DNA of 64,000 bases from Nephrocerus scutellatus (GCA_947095585.1 OX352763.1:49696481-49760480), one strand, 5' to 3'; shown: positions 53,390-63,772, counted from the stretch's first letter. Translations and numbers: made by a program. Notes: generated by a model from the sequence alone, not told the origin.

Positions 53390-56300
53390 AACTGAAAGAT
53401 TTGATTCTATGGAAATTCTGGGATCTGGCCAATAGGTTCTGGAATTTTGGGAACCAAGCCATTTCTCAAGCGATTCGTATGAAACTCAGAATGTAGGACT
53501 ATTATGCGACTATAAGATTTGTTCCTATGGAAATTCTGGGATCTGTACATTAAGGTCTGGAATTTTGGGAACCATGCCATTTCCCAAGCGATTCGTATGA
53601 AACTCGGAATGTAGGACTAATATGCGACTAAAAGATTTGTTCCTATGGAAATTCTGTGATCTGACTAATAGGATCTCGAATTTTGGGAACCAAGCCATTT
53701 CTCAAGCGATTCGTATGAAACTCTGAGTGTAGGACTAATATGCGACTAAAAGATGTGTTCTTATGGAAATTCTGGGATCTGGTCGGTAGGGTCTGCAATT
53801 TTGGAAACCAAGCCATTTCTTAAGCGATTCGTATGAAACTCGGAATGCAGGTCTAATATGCGACTATAAGATTTGTTCCTAAAGATATTCTGGGATCTAG
53901 CCAATAGGTTCTGGAATTTTGGGAACCAAGCCATTTCTCAAGCGATTCGTATGAAACTCGGAATGTAGGACTATTATGCGACTATAAGATTTGTTCCTAT
54001 GGAAATTCTGGGATCTGTACATTAAGGTCTGGAATTTTGGGAACCATGCCATTTCCCAAGCGATTCGTATGAAAGTCGGAATGTAGCACTAATATGCGAC
54101 TAAAAGATTTGTTCCTATGGAAATTCTGGGATCTGGCTAATACGTTCTCGAATTTTGGGAACCAAGCCATTTCTCAAGCGTTTCGTATGAAACTCGGAAT
54201 GTAGGACTAATATGCGACTAAAAGATGTGTTCTTATGGAAATTCTGGGATCTGGTCGGTAGGGTCTGGAATTTTTGGAGCCAAGCCATTTTCCGAGCGAT
54301 TCGTATAAAACTCGGAATGTAGGACTAATATGAGACTAAAAGATGTGTTCCTATGGAAATTCTGGGATCTGGCCAGTAGGGTCTGGAATTTTGGGAACCA
54401 AGCCATTTCTTACGCGATTCGTATGAAACTCGGAATGCAGGACTAATATGCGACTATAAGATTTGTTCCTAAAGATATTCTGGGATCTGGCCAATAGGGT
54501 CTGGAATTTTGGGAACTTAAGCGATTCGTATGAAACTCGGAATGTAGGACTTATATGCGACTAAAAGATTTGTTCCCATATAAATTCTGGGATCTGGCCA
54601 ATAGGTTCTGGAATTTTGGGAACCAAGCCATTTCTCAAGCGATTCGTATGAAACTCGGAATGCAGGTCTAATATGCGACTATAAGATTTGTTCCTAAAGA
54701 TATTCTGGGATCTAGCCAATAGGTTCTGGAATTTTGGGAACCAAGCCATTTCTCAAGCGATTCGTATGAAACTCGGAATGTAGGACTATTATGCGACTAT
54801 AAGATTTGTTCCTATGGAAATTCTGGGATCTGTCCATTAAGGTCTGGAATTTTGGGAACCATGCCATTTCCCAAGCGATTCGTATGAAACTCGGAATGTA
54901 GCACTAATATGCGACTAAAAGATTTGTTCCTATGGAAATTCTGGGATCTGGCTAATACGTTCTCGAATTTTGAGAACCAAGCCATTTCTCAAGCGTTTCG
55001 TATGAAACTCGGAATGTAGGACTAATATGCGACTAAAAGATGTGTTCTTATGGAAATTCTGGGATCTGGTCGGTAGGGTCTGGAATTTTTGGAGCCAAGC
55101 CATTTTCCGAGCGATTCGTATAAAACTCGGAATGTAGGACTAATATGAGACTAAAAGATGTGTTCCTATGGAAATTCTGGGATCTGGCCAGTAGGGTCTG
55201 GAATTTTGGGAACCAAGCCATTTCTTACGCGATTCGTATGAAACTCGGAATGCAGGACTAATATGCGACTATAAGATTTGTTCCTAAAGATATTCTGGGA
55301 TCTGGCCAATAGGGTCTGGAATTTTGGGAACTTAAGCGATTCGTATGAAACTCGGAATGTAGGACTTATATGCGACTAAAAGATTTGTTCCCATATAAAT
55401 TCTGGGATCTGGCCAATAAGGTCTGGAATTTTGGGAACCAAGCCATTTCCCAAGCGATTCGTAAGAAACTCGGAATGCAGGACTAATATGCGATTAAAAG
55501 ATGTGTTCTTTTGGAAATTCTGGGATCTGGCCAGTAGGGTCTGGAATTTTGGGAGCCAAGCCATTTCCCAAGCGATTCGTATAAAACTCGGAATGCAGGT
55601 CTAATATGCGACTATAAGATTTGTTCCTAAAGATATTCTGGGATCTGACCATTAGGGTCTAGAATTTTGGGAACTTAAGCGATTCGTATGACACTTGGAA
55701 TGTAGGACTAATATGCGACTAAAAGATTTGTTCCTATGGAAGTTCTGGGATCTGGGGAATAGGTTCTGGAATTTTGGGAACCAAGCCATTTCCTAAGCGA
55801 TTTGTATGAAACTCGGAATGTAGAACTAATATGCGGCTATAAGATTTATTCCTATGGAAATTCTGGGATCTGGCCAGTAGGGTCTGGAATTTTGGGAACC
55901 AAGCCGTTTTCCAAGCGATTCGTATGAAACTCGGAATGTAGGACTAATATGCGACTATAAGATTTGTTCCCATGAAAATTCTGGGATCTGGCCAATAAGG
56001 TCTGGAATTTTGGGAACCAAGCCATTTCCCAAGCGATTCGTATGAAACTCGGAATGCAGGTCTAATATGCGACTATAAGATTTGTTCCTATGGATATTCT
56101 GGGATATGGCCAAAATGGTCTGGAATTTTGGGAACAAAGCCATTTCTTAAGCGATTCGTAAGAATCTAATATGCGACTAAAGGATTTGTTCCTATGGAAA
56201 TTCTGGGTTCTGGGCAATAGGTTCTGGAATTTTGGGAACCAAGCCATTTCTTAAGCGATTCGTATGAAACACGGAATGTAGGACTTATATGCGACTATAA

Positions 56301-56470
56301 GATTTGTTCCCATGGAAATTCTGGGATCTGGCCAATAGGGTCCTGGAATTTTGACAACCAAGCCATTTCCCAAGCGATTCGAATGAAACTCGGAATGTAG
56401 GACTTATATGCGACTATAAGATTTGTTCCTATGGAAATTCTGGGATATGCCCAATAGGGTCTGGAATTTT
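53390..56470 (+). repeat. 118 bp satellite array, about 26 units
   Basis: Each unit contains GGAAATTCTGGGATCTGG, TCTGGAATTTTGGGAACC, AAGCCATTTCTCAAGCGATT and CGTATGAAACTCGGAATGTA. Starts of AAGCGATTCG at 53468, 53586, 53704, 53822, 53940 and 54058 give an exact 118 bp period. A higher-order block of seven units with an 11 bp deletion in one of them (815 bp) is present twice. Frames on the minus strand of up to 62 codons reflect the repeat only. Confidence 0.93.
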
Positions 56471-56483
56471 TTGGAACTATGTC

Positions 56484-56501
56484 AAAAAAGTTTCACTTCA
56501 A
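56484..56501 (-). repeat. Right inverted repeat (18 bp)
   Basis: AAAAAAGTTTCACTTCAA on the plus strand, the exact reverse complement of 53156-53173. Confidence 0.6.
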
Positions 56502-56510
56502 CTACGCGTA

Positions 56511-56895
56511 AAAGCTACACGCAATCTTTTTTCCATCTGAGATACAGATGTGTTTAAAATTTAAAGAAAATCGGGCTAATTTTTAAAAAAATTTATTTGG
56601 GCACCTTCTGGGCCTCACGGCAAAAATTTTACAAAAAGGTTTATCCAACGTAGATACACATGTGTTAAAAATGTGAAGAAAATGGGGCTTATTTTCAAAA
56701 AATTTATGTGGGCATCCATCGAGTCTCAGGGCCCGTTCACTCCACACACTACCCGGGGCCCGGGTACATGCGTGCAAAATTTGAATAAAATCGGGCCTTC
56801 GGAAGTGGGTTAAAAATTTATCACAAGATCTGACCAGACAGCCAGCCAGCTAGCCAGTCCGCCAGCCACGGGCACTCGAAATTAATATACAGAAT
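56511..56895 (+). repeat. GGCCC dispersed tandem repeat, block 10, with terminal module
   Basis: Two and a half units, then TCGGGCCTTCGGAAGTGGGT, a long CAGCCAGCTAGCCAG run and CTCGAAATTAATATAC, a slightly changed terminal module. Confidence 0.7.
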
Positions 56896-56920
56896 TTAAA
56901 AAATAACTTAGTTTCGAACA

Positions 56921-57187
56921 AAAAAAAAAAGCTACGTATGTACACATTTTTGCTGTATTCCATTAAGCAAGCCAGACTAAAAATGCTTTTCGCAACACAC
57001 CACTGCATTTTGATTATGTGTTGATTATGTGTAGTTTTATTTTTATTTGAAATATACGTTGCGTTTCGTTTATCATTTAAACAAACGTACCTAATTGTAC
57101 TTGAAAGCATATAATGGAAGACAGGCTGTAATTTAGCCATATCATCAGTTACGCGTGAATAAAATAAGCAAAGAAAAAAGAAAAAAC
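56921..57187 (+). repeat. Dispersed repeat R1, copy 2
   Basis: Matches 9921-10300 (GCTACGTATGTACAC to ATAAGCAAAGAAAAAAG) without the 115 bp insertion. It also ends next to a GGCCC block. Confidence 0.65.
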
Positions 57188-57280
57188 CAACACATAAAAA
57201 TTAAACCGGGTTAATTTGGAAAAAATTAATAGCAGAGCTCCCTTCACTTCAAAATTTTTGGAAAAACTATTCTCACCGGC
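57188..57280 (+). repeat. GGCCC dispersed tandem repeat, block 11 start
   Basis: ACATAAAAATTAAACCGGGT lead-in and part of one unit up to TTCTCACCGG, where a SINE interrupts it. Confidence 0.6.
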
Positions 57281-57578
57281 GATAATAATAATATTCGGCG
57301 CGACAGACCATTGCGGTCCAAGGCCTAGCTTCTCGTGACCATTTGTGTTGCGCGTGTTTATTTTTGGACACAAATAGAAGGGACCTACAATTTAAGGCTG
57401 GATCCGAACGGCGAATTGAGAAGCTTTCCGTGACAAGTTATTACTCTCGGAATGATTGTCACCCATTTGCAAGAGGTGGGACACCGTGAAAAATACTTTA
57501 AGTGTTACTGGTATTCGAACCAACAACCTCCTGCTCAGTAGCCACGCGCAATTCCACTGAGTCACGGCGTCCTCTGAC
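57281..57578 (-). mobile_element. tRNA-derived SINE
   Basis: On the minus strand: an A box (GTGACTCAGTGG near 57566-57555), a B box (GGTTCGAATACC near 57520) about 35 bp on, a body with GTTCGGATCCAGCCTTAAATTG and TGTAGGTCCCTTCTATTTG, and a tail of ATTATTATTATC. The order is that of insect SINEs with a tRNA head. It lies in the middle of a GGCCC unit (CACCGG / AGATACACATG). Confidence 0.75.
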
Positions 57579-58215
57579 CGAAGATACACATGTGTAAAAA
57601 TAATTTGTATGGGAAAAAATTTCAAATCAAAAACTCAAAAATTTTTACAAAAAATTAGGTCTATCGGAGATACACATATGTTTAAAATTTAAAGTAAATC
57701 AGTGCTAATTTTTAAAAAAAAAATTTATGGCCCCGTCCCCGGACCTCAGGCCCATTGGCTCCAAAAATGTTACAATAATTTTTGTCCATCGGGATAAACA
57801 TATGTTTAAAATTTGAAGAAAATCGGTCTAATTTTTAAAAAATGTATATGGGCACCCATTGGGCCCATATCGGGTTAATTTTTTTAAAAAAGTTTTTGTG
57901 GTACCACAACTCCGGGGCACGGGGTATCCAAAATTTTTACAAAATGTGTTGTCCATCGGAGATACACATGTGTAAAAAATTTGAAGACCCCGAGGCCCGG
58001 GTCTCCGAAACTTTTAGAAAAGGGTTGTCAATCGGAGATATACTTGTGTATAAAATTTGAAGAAAATCAAGTTAATTTTAAATTTTAATAGAGAGTGTTG
58101 TCATTGGAGATATGCGTGCGTGCAAAGTTTCAATGAATTCGGACTTTGAAAGTGGGTTAAAAATTGATCGCAAGATTCCATGACAAACAAACACACGGGC
58201 ACGCGAAGTTAATAT
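57579..58215 (+). repeat. GGCCC dispersed tandem repeat, block 11, with terminal module
   Basis: About five units. It ends in TCGGACTTTGAAAGTGGGTT, a CAAACAAACACACGGG run and CGCGAAGTTAATATAG. Confidence 0.7.
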
Positions 58216-58332
58216 AGGGAATTTAAAAATAAAACAAGATCACAATTTTATGCTGGACAACTTTTAAGTGCACACAAAAACACTTCTAATACTTGTACTA
58301 CAATATTTTTGCAAGCAAGAGCTTTTCAACTG
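58216..58332. other. Short AT-rich spacer
   Basis: No feature recognised between the repeat block and an A-type LTR start. Confidence 0.4.
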
Positions 58333-58640
58333 TGTAGTGGCAAAATAACGTGCTAATCAATTTGTTTAAAATAAAATTCGCGATGCGCACATTCTGTGGT
58401 GGTTTGTTACCAGATATTCCAATGCAGAAATTTTTCCGCAAAAACATGAAATGGACAAATAATTTTTGCAACCCGTTTGTTAGTAAGAATTCCATTCCTT
58501 AAATGTGCCGCAAAAACATGCGATTGATTATCTTAAAGCTATAAGAGCATGGCCAATATGCGTTCTGACTGCGCGCTATTCCTCTTTCACTTCGTCAGGC
58601 TTATGCCAACCAAAGAGGCTGTTTCAGCTGGCAGGTGGGC
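58333..58640 (+). repeat. A2-type LTR front fragment
   Basis: Starts TGTAGTGGCAAAATAACG, the same first nine bases as the A1 LTR, and continues with CAGAAATTTTTCCGCAAAAA and GCATGGCCAATATGCGTTCT as at 16.63-16.83 kb. It appears to be the true start of the A2 LTR. Confidence 0.6.
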
Positions 58641-58895
58641 AGAATCTTGTAATCAAGTTTTAACACACTTCCTAAAGTCCGATTTTATTCAAATTAGGCA
58701 CTCATGTGTATTTCACATGACAATACTTTCTCCGGGCCTCAGGGTATGGGGGGCTCCCATACAATTTTTTTTTTTAAATTAACCCGATATTCTTCAAATT
58801 GTATACGCATGTGTACCTCCGATGGACAACACTTTCTGTAAAAATTTGGAAGTAATCGTGCCCATAGGCTGGGGGGGGGGGGGGCACCCATACAT
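58641..58895 (-). repeat. GGCCC dispersed tandem repeat, block 12, reverse orientation
   Basis: Read on the minus strand it shows two units and the terminal module (TCGGACTTTAGGAAGTGTGT). A run of about 14 G lies at 58871-58884. It is the only block in reverse orientation; in the related LTRs at 14.3 and 17.3 kb the block lies forward. Confidence 0.65.
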
Positions 58896-58932
58896 TTTGT
58901 TTTGTTTGTTTGCGCTTTGTTTTTTGTGTACT

Positions 58933-59089
58933 GTAAGGAGTCAATTTGACCACAAATTCACCCCACACATTTTTATAAATATATATAGTTATACTTTCAT
59001 ACAAGAAAAACCACATTAAAAAGTCATTATTATGAGATCATTTTTATGAAAAACAGAAAACGCTGACGGCCTCTCTGCTCAGGTCGATT
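58933..59089 (+). repeat. Element C 5' LTR, truncated
   Basis: Matches 61135-61277 (TGTAAGGAGTCAATTTGACC to CTCTGCTCAGGTCGA) with a small extra piece near 58961. The rest of the LTR is absent. Confidence 0.75.
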
Positions 59090-59162
59090 CGCTTTCTGGG
59101 AAGTGAGTTCTCAGGAGAAGGGGTGCTCTTTGCTCCTAATTTCCTGGGAATCTTACGTTCTG

Positions 59163-59362
59163 GTCTATCAGTGATTTCTTAATACTGTTAGCATCTTTTG
59201 ACATCGCTTTATACAGTCTGGCAGACGCTGTAGTATTAGTTACTTCCTCGCAAAAGTTTTCACTCCTTTTTTTGCGAGGAAGTAACTAATACTACAGCGT
59301 CTGCCAGACTGTATAAAGCGATGGCAAAAGATGCTAATAGTATTAAGACATCACTGATAGAC
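59163..59362. repeat. Inverted duplication, 93 bp arms with 14 bp loop
   Basis: 59163-59255 is the reverse complement of 59270-59362 with about three mismatches. The right arm is the start of the RNase H coding region of element C (ending in LIDAS codons), so the left arm is an inverted copy of it. Confidence 0.9.
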
Positions 59363-60259
59363 GCCAGCGACTATGGGCTAGGAGCAGTGCTGACGCAGGA
59401 ATTAGACGGCAACGAAAGCATAATAGCATACGCCAGCCGGCATCTCAACCAAGCCGAGAAAAACTATTCCCCCACCGAGAAGGAGTGCCTAGCGATAGTC
59501 TGGGGAATAAGGAAAATGCGGCCATACATAGAAGGGTATCGCTTCACTGTGATCACAGACCACCTTTCTCTTAAATGGTTAAATTCCATTGCAAGCCCCT
59601 CCGGACGAATCGCACGTTGGTCGCTCGAACTTCAACAATACACCTTCGACGTTCAATACAGACGTGGAAAATTGAACGTCGTAGCAGATGCATTGTCACG
59701 ACAACCACACGACTTACTGATGGCAAGTTCCGACGACAACACACCAAGTTCCAAGTGTAAATGGCTGGAGGGAAAATTAAACCAGATCAAAGAAGACCCC
59801 AAGAAGTATCCCGACTACAAAATAGAAGCAGGGCAGCTTTATCGCCACATAGAACAGAGAGCTGGAGACGAAGACACAACGCCTTGGAAACTTTGTGTCC
59901 CGATCGCACTTCGTGACCAAGTTCTCAGGGAGAATCACGATAACCCATCGGCAGGACATCTAGGCATCCGGAAGACAACGGCGCGGATATGTGCCCGTTA
60001 TTACTGGCCAGGGATGTTCCGCGATATCGACAAGCATGTCAAACGTTGCGAGAATTGTCAACGCTACAAGCCGAATCAGCAGCAGGCGGCAGGGAAGATG
60101 CTCACGCAGGTGGAAGAAGAACCCTGGGCCATGCTATGTGCCGACTTCGTAGGGCCACTACCACGATCGAAACATGAGAACACCATGTTATTAGTATTCT
60201 TCGACCGTTTATCGAAATGGGTCGAGCTACTGCCAATGAGACGAGCAACCACCGACTGA
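59321..60259 (+). pseudogene. Element C RNase H and integrase, first part (312 aa)
   Basis: An open frame that begins at the RNase H (TSLIDASDYGLGAVLTQEL, PTEKECLAIVWGIRKMRPYI, ITDHLSLKWL, VVADALSRQP). It continues into the integrase HH-CC module (ENHDNPSAGHLGIRKTTARI, HVKRCENCQRYK) and the core with CADFVGPLPRS (first Asp). A TGA at 60257-60259 stops it, and the same frame goes on after it. The 5' end is an inverted-duplication breakpoint, so the start codon is fortuitous. It is well preserved compared with other relics here. Confidence 0.87.
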
Positions 60260-61139
60260 CTACAGAAAGCGTTTCGCGAACGCATACTTGCACGATATGG
60301 GGTACCCAAAGTCCTCATCACCGACAACGGCGCCCAGTTTACAAGTAGGGCATTTCGACGATTTCTCCAGAGCATGGGAGTACGGCATCAGTTCACCGCC
60401 CCATACACCCCGCAAGAAAACGACCGAAAGGGCAAACCGTACGTCAAAACGATCATCGCGCACGCAACAGCGCACATGGGACGAGAAACCTGAGATCATG
60501 TTGGCAATCAATTCAAAACAGCAAGACTCGACGGGGTACAGTCCAATCTTCTTAACGCAGGGTAGAGAGCCACGCCTCCCACACACTCTTTTCGACGAAG
60601 TCACCACTGGAACCGGCACACTGCCCAAAACACCAGACGACAGAGCGAAACAGTTGTCAGAAGTCTTCGTGATAGTGCGACGCAACATGGAACGAGCAGC
60701 AGGAGAGCAGGCGCGGCACTATAATCTACGACGACGCCCCTAGAAACCGGAGGTCGGGCAACTTGTCCTGGTCAAACAGCATCATCTGTCCAACGCACTC
60801 GAAGGATTTGCCAGCAAGCTCGCACCAAAGTACGACGGACCATATCAAGTGGTAGATTTCGTCTCGCCGGTCATCACGAAACTGAGGTTATGCGGCCAGA
60901 CCAAGGAACGTACCGCTCACGTAGGAGAACTCAAGCAGTTCCACCAAAACTCCCCAATCGACACAGGCAAAGGCACATACCGCAGGGAACAGCAGTCCCA
61001 CAGAAATCCACCAACAACAGACCCGAAACATGTTCGGCTACACAGAGATGACAACAAAGTCCTGAACAACATCTTGTTCACGGCCATCGTAACGAACACC
61101 GGAAGGATCAGCGTCGTCCGACGTGACCGGGAAGTGTAA
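60260..61139 (+). pseudogene. Element C integrase, second part, with frameshift and stop
   Basis: After the TGA the frame reads LITDNGAQFTSRAF (second Asp) and HQFTAPYTPQEN (catalytic Glu region). A deletion near 60425 moves it to the frame that gives INSKQQDSTGYSPIFLTQGR and ARHYNLRRRP, then a TAG at 60741. The frame continues with GQLVLVKQHHL and LAPKYDGPYQVVDFVSPVIT, the GPY module, to a stop at 61137-61139 inside the 3' LTR start. Two stops and one frameshift in all. Confidence 0.85.
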
Positions 61140-62030
61140 GGAGTCAATTTGACCACAAATTTTTAAAAAAAATATATAGTTATACTTTCATACAAGAAAA
61201 ACCACATTGAAAAGTCATTATTATGAGATCATTTTTATGAAAAACAGAAAACGCCGAAGGCCTCTCTGCTCAGGTCGACTGCACTTCTCCAGTGCATGAT
61301 TGCGATTAGTAGGCCACACCTCCATTTTTGGGACACTGATCGCAATCAACAGAAAACACGTCATGAGTACTGAGTAGCTGCGCCTCCACTGCAACCACCA
61401 TAAGGGAGCAATGGGAGAAAGAAAGAGATAGCACCTACTACACACAAAATTCTGTGTGCAGTCAGGAGCCCAGAAGCGTAGGCAGAAACCCAACACACAA
61501 TAAATGCATGCACAATACCAACACATTACAGACAAATGATCGAAAATCAACCGATGAGGTCAACGACCAAGAAGCGTTGACCAAAGGCAATACGTACAGC
61601 AGTGCCACAATGCTATGCACCAACAGAATAGTCACCGTAGACCAACGGAATCCCCTACAACAACAAATTGCAAAAGGGATTTCGCCAACATTTTTGCGAA
61701 CAACGATGCCGTTGACAGTGGAAAAATTGAAAGCAACAACAAAACATACAGGGAATTTCATCAAAAATTTTTTTGATATACGATGCCGTTGACAGTGAAC
61801 AAATCGAGAAGCGAAAATACAACAACAAAACATACAGGGAATTCTATCAACATTCTGCAGCGTACATACACAAGCGGCAATAATAAGAACAACAACAAGG
61901 AATAACATATACGCACTGCAGTCCGAGGAAACTAATTCTAGTGAGGAAAACGGCATAGCAACAACGGTAATTTACCGAATCGGAAAAAAAAATAGAAACG
62001 GAACAGCCCGGTTCGAAGTTTTTACCGCTT

Positions 62031-62046
62031 CACGTGATATAAAAGG
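62031..62046 (+). promoter_or_regulatory. Element C LTR promoter: E-box and TATA
   Basis: CACGTG at 62031-62036 is followed by TATAAAAGG at 62038-62046. The transcript would start about 30 bp on, near CATACAGACTC, just ahead of the minisatellite. Confidence 0.6.
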
Positions 62047-62079
62047 GGACACAAGCCCAGCATACAGACTCTTCTTCTT

Positions 62080-62775
62080 CGGACAGACTCCTAATAGTGA
62101 ACTGAGCGTAGCATCCTCTTTCACTGATCAAAATACTTAGACAGACACTCCTGATAGTGAACTGAGCTCAAAATACTTAGACAGACACTCCTGATAGTGA
62201 ACTGAGCGTAGCATTGTCTTTCACTAATCAAAATACTTGGACAAAGCATCACTTCTCTTCGTCACCTGACCGACTTCTGATAGTGAATCAAGCGTAGCAT
62301 CCTTTTTTCACTGATCAAACTACATAGACACAGCGACTCCTGATAGTGAATCGAGCGTAGCATCCTCTTTTTACTGATCAAACTACATAGACACAGCGAC
62401 TCCTGATAGTGAATCGAGCGTAGCATCCTCTTTTCGCTGGTCAACACACGGAAACGTGGAAACTTTTTGGCAACGAACTGAACGTAGCATCCTCTTTTCG
62501 CTGGTCAACACACGGAAACGTAGAAACTCTTTGGAAACGAATTGAGCGTAGCATCCTCTTTTCGCTGGTCAACACACGGAAACGTAGCAACTCTTTGGCA
62601 ACGAATCGAGCGTATCATCCTTTTTTCGCTGCTCAACACATTAAACGTAACAACTCGTGGCAGCGAATTGATCGTAGCATCCTCTTTCGCGGGTCAGCAT
62701 ACGGAAACGTTACAACGCGTGGCACGAACTGAGCGTAGCATCCTCTTTTCGCGGGTCAGCAGTTGGACGTAACAC
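62080..62775 (+). repeat. Minisatellite of ~60 bp units in element C LTR
   Basis: About eleven units. Early ones read CTCCTGATAGTGAACTGAGC, GTAGCATCCTCTTTCACTGA and TCAAACTACATAGACA; later ones change to TTTTCGCTGGTCAACACACG and GAAACGTAGAAACTC while keeping GAGCGTAGCATCCTCTTTTC. It would be transcribed as the first part of the element leader. Confidence 0.85.
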
Positions 62776-62925
62776 AGACGATTTCCTTCGATCCCGCTGG
62801 ACCAAGGCATCAAAACCACAGTACACACTACGTAACATCTAAGTCAAAATTATTTCGTAATCGATTTTCATTTGTTTTTAAAAGAAGGAAAATAAAAACA
62901 TTGAATTCAGAGTTCCTAAGCAAAA

Positions 62926-62931
62926 ATAAAT
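62926..62931 (+). terminator. Poly(A) signal in element C LTR
   Basis: AATAAA about 80 bp before the proposed LTR end, followed by T-rich DNA. Confidence 0.45.
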
Positions 62932-63009
62932 CTTTTATTTTAACGACCCTTTATAACAACGAACCCTGGTCACACTGAGGATACCCCGGCTGGGGAAAAC
63001 CTCATTACA

Positions 63010-63772
63010 ATTGATGATAGTGTGAAAAAATTGTGCTGCAGTGTGAAAAATGGGAAAAGTGCGAATCGCATAAATGTGATGATTTAAGAAAATAAATAGA
63101 AAAATAGAAAATGGTGGCTTGAAGACGTTGATCTAGAAATTGACCACCATTTTCTAAGTTTTGCGACGGCGCTTAATGGAAGCGAGGTCTGCCCGCTCTG
63201 ATCGTTACATACCTCACTTATACATGCTTTGGTTTAACTTACCAAAAAAATCCTATCTTTCATCTGTAAAGTTAGTAAATTACAAAAAAAAACCATCTAT
63301 AAAATTATTTAACATCTCAGCAATCAACACAGGTGTCAGTCAGTCCGTCACCCACATCACACGCACACACACACACACCTATATATAAACTTGCATAAAC
63401 ACCACCTCCAAGTTTGTTACCCTTCTACATCTTCGCACATACATTCACTTACACCAAACGGATCACTTGCGTCGATTTTGGAGAACTTGAACAAAAACCA
63501 ATACGGATAGTAACTTTGCTATTCAAAGGAAGAGGGCCTAAACCTACTTCACCGAGATCCCGTCATCATTGAGAGAACGATTTATTTATTTAGTCTACTC
63601 TTGTTTTCTAAATATTGTTTTTTTTTTGTTGATTGTAATATAGTAACAATCATGGAATAGGTAGAGAGATTGAAACGGTACAAAAAACTAAAGGGACGCC
63701 CACTTTTTTGTGTTTTTTGCTTGGGTAATTGAAACAAAATTTTTTGTTTATTAATGTAAAAGCTTGTTTCAG
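63010..63772 (+). repeat. A2-type LTR middle part, third copy, with hairpin
   Basis: Follows 15290-16068 with more differences and several deletions. The AAAATGGTGG / CCACCATTTT inverted repeat is kept at 63108-63117 and 63144-63153. Before the cassette it resembles 12027-12160 (ACTAAAGGGACGCCCAC). Confidence 0.65.

Larger units (their letters stand above)
53156..56501. mobile_element. Inverted-repeat-bounded element carrying a 118 bp satellite
   Basis: TTGAAGTGAAACTTTTTT at 53156-53173 is the exact reverse complement of 56484-56501. Between them lie a short TTACTCTGTTG repeat and about 26 satellite units. GGCCC repeat stands on both sides, with the two flanks fitting as halves of one unit apart from about 25 extra bases on the right. 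No transposase is encoded and no clear target duplication is seen, so it is either a non-autonomous DNA transposon that holds a satellite or a fold-back structure. Confidence 0.55.
58933..63009 (+). mobile_element. Ty3/Gypsy element C, 5'-deleted, nested in an A2-type LTR
   Basis: The LTR start TGTAAGGAGTCAATTTGACC occurs at 58933 and 61135. The first LTR is cut to about 157 bp and is followed by a hairpin-forming inverted duplication and then RNase H and integrase; gag, protease and polymerase are lost. The 3' LTR probably ends CATTACA at 63009. Left flank (GCGCTTTGTTTTTT) and right flank (CTGCAGTGTGAAAA) correspond to 15.25 and 15.29 kb of the A2 LTR. Confidence 0.8.
61135..63009 (+). repeat. 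Element C 3' LTR (1.9 kb)
   Basis: Starts TGTAAGGAG directly at the integrase stop, preceded by CGGGAAG. It includes a 77 bp duplicated piece (61705 and 61782, GATGCCGTTGACAGTG), a TATA promoter at 62038, a minisatellite at 62080-62775, AATAAA at 62926-62931, and the end CATTACA. The end is inferred from the TGT...ACA pattern and the return of A2-type sequence. Confidence 0.7.

Noticed and set aside
53390..56470. Minus-strand frames of about 62 codons repeated across the satellite
   Set aside because: They appear because 118 bp units happen to lack stops in one frame for a while. Their frame changes from unit to unit, since 118 is not a multiple of three.
57500..57578. Possible tRNA gene on the minus strand
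   Set aside because: A and B boxes are present, but the acceptor stem does not close and a SINE body and ATT-type tail follow. It is the head of a SINE.
61221..61956. Frames of 109-164 codons on both strands in the element C LTR (e.g. a Cys-rich minus-strand frame)
   Set aside because: They lie within LTR sequence containing a 77 bp duplication. No recognisable domain; treated as chance frames.
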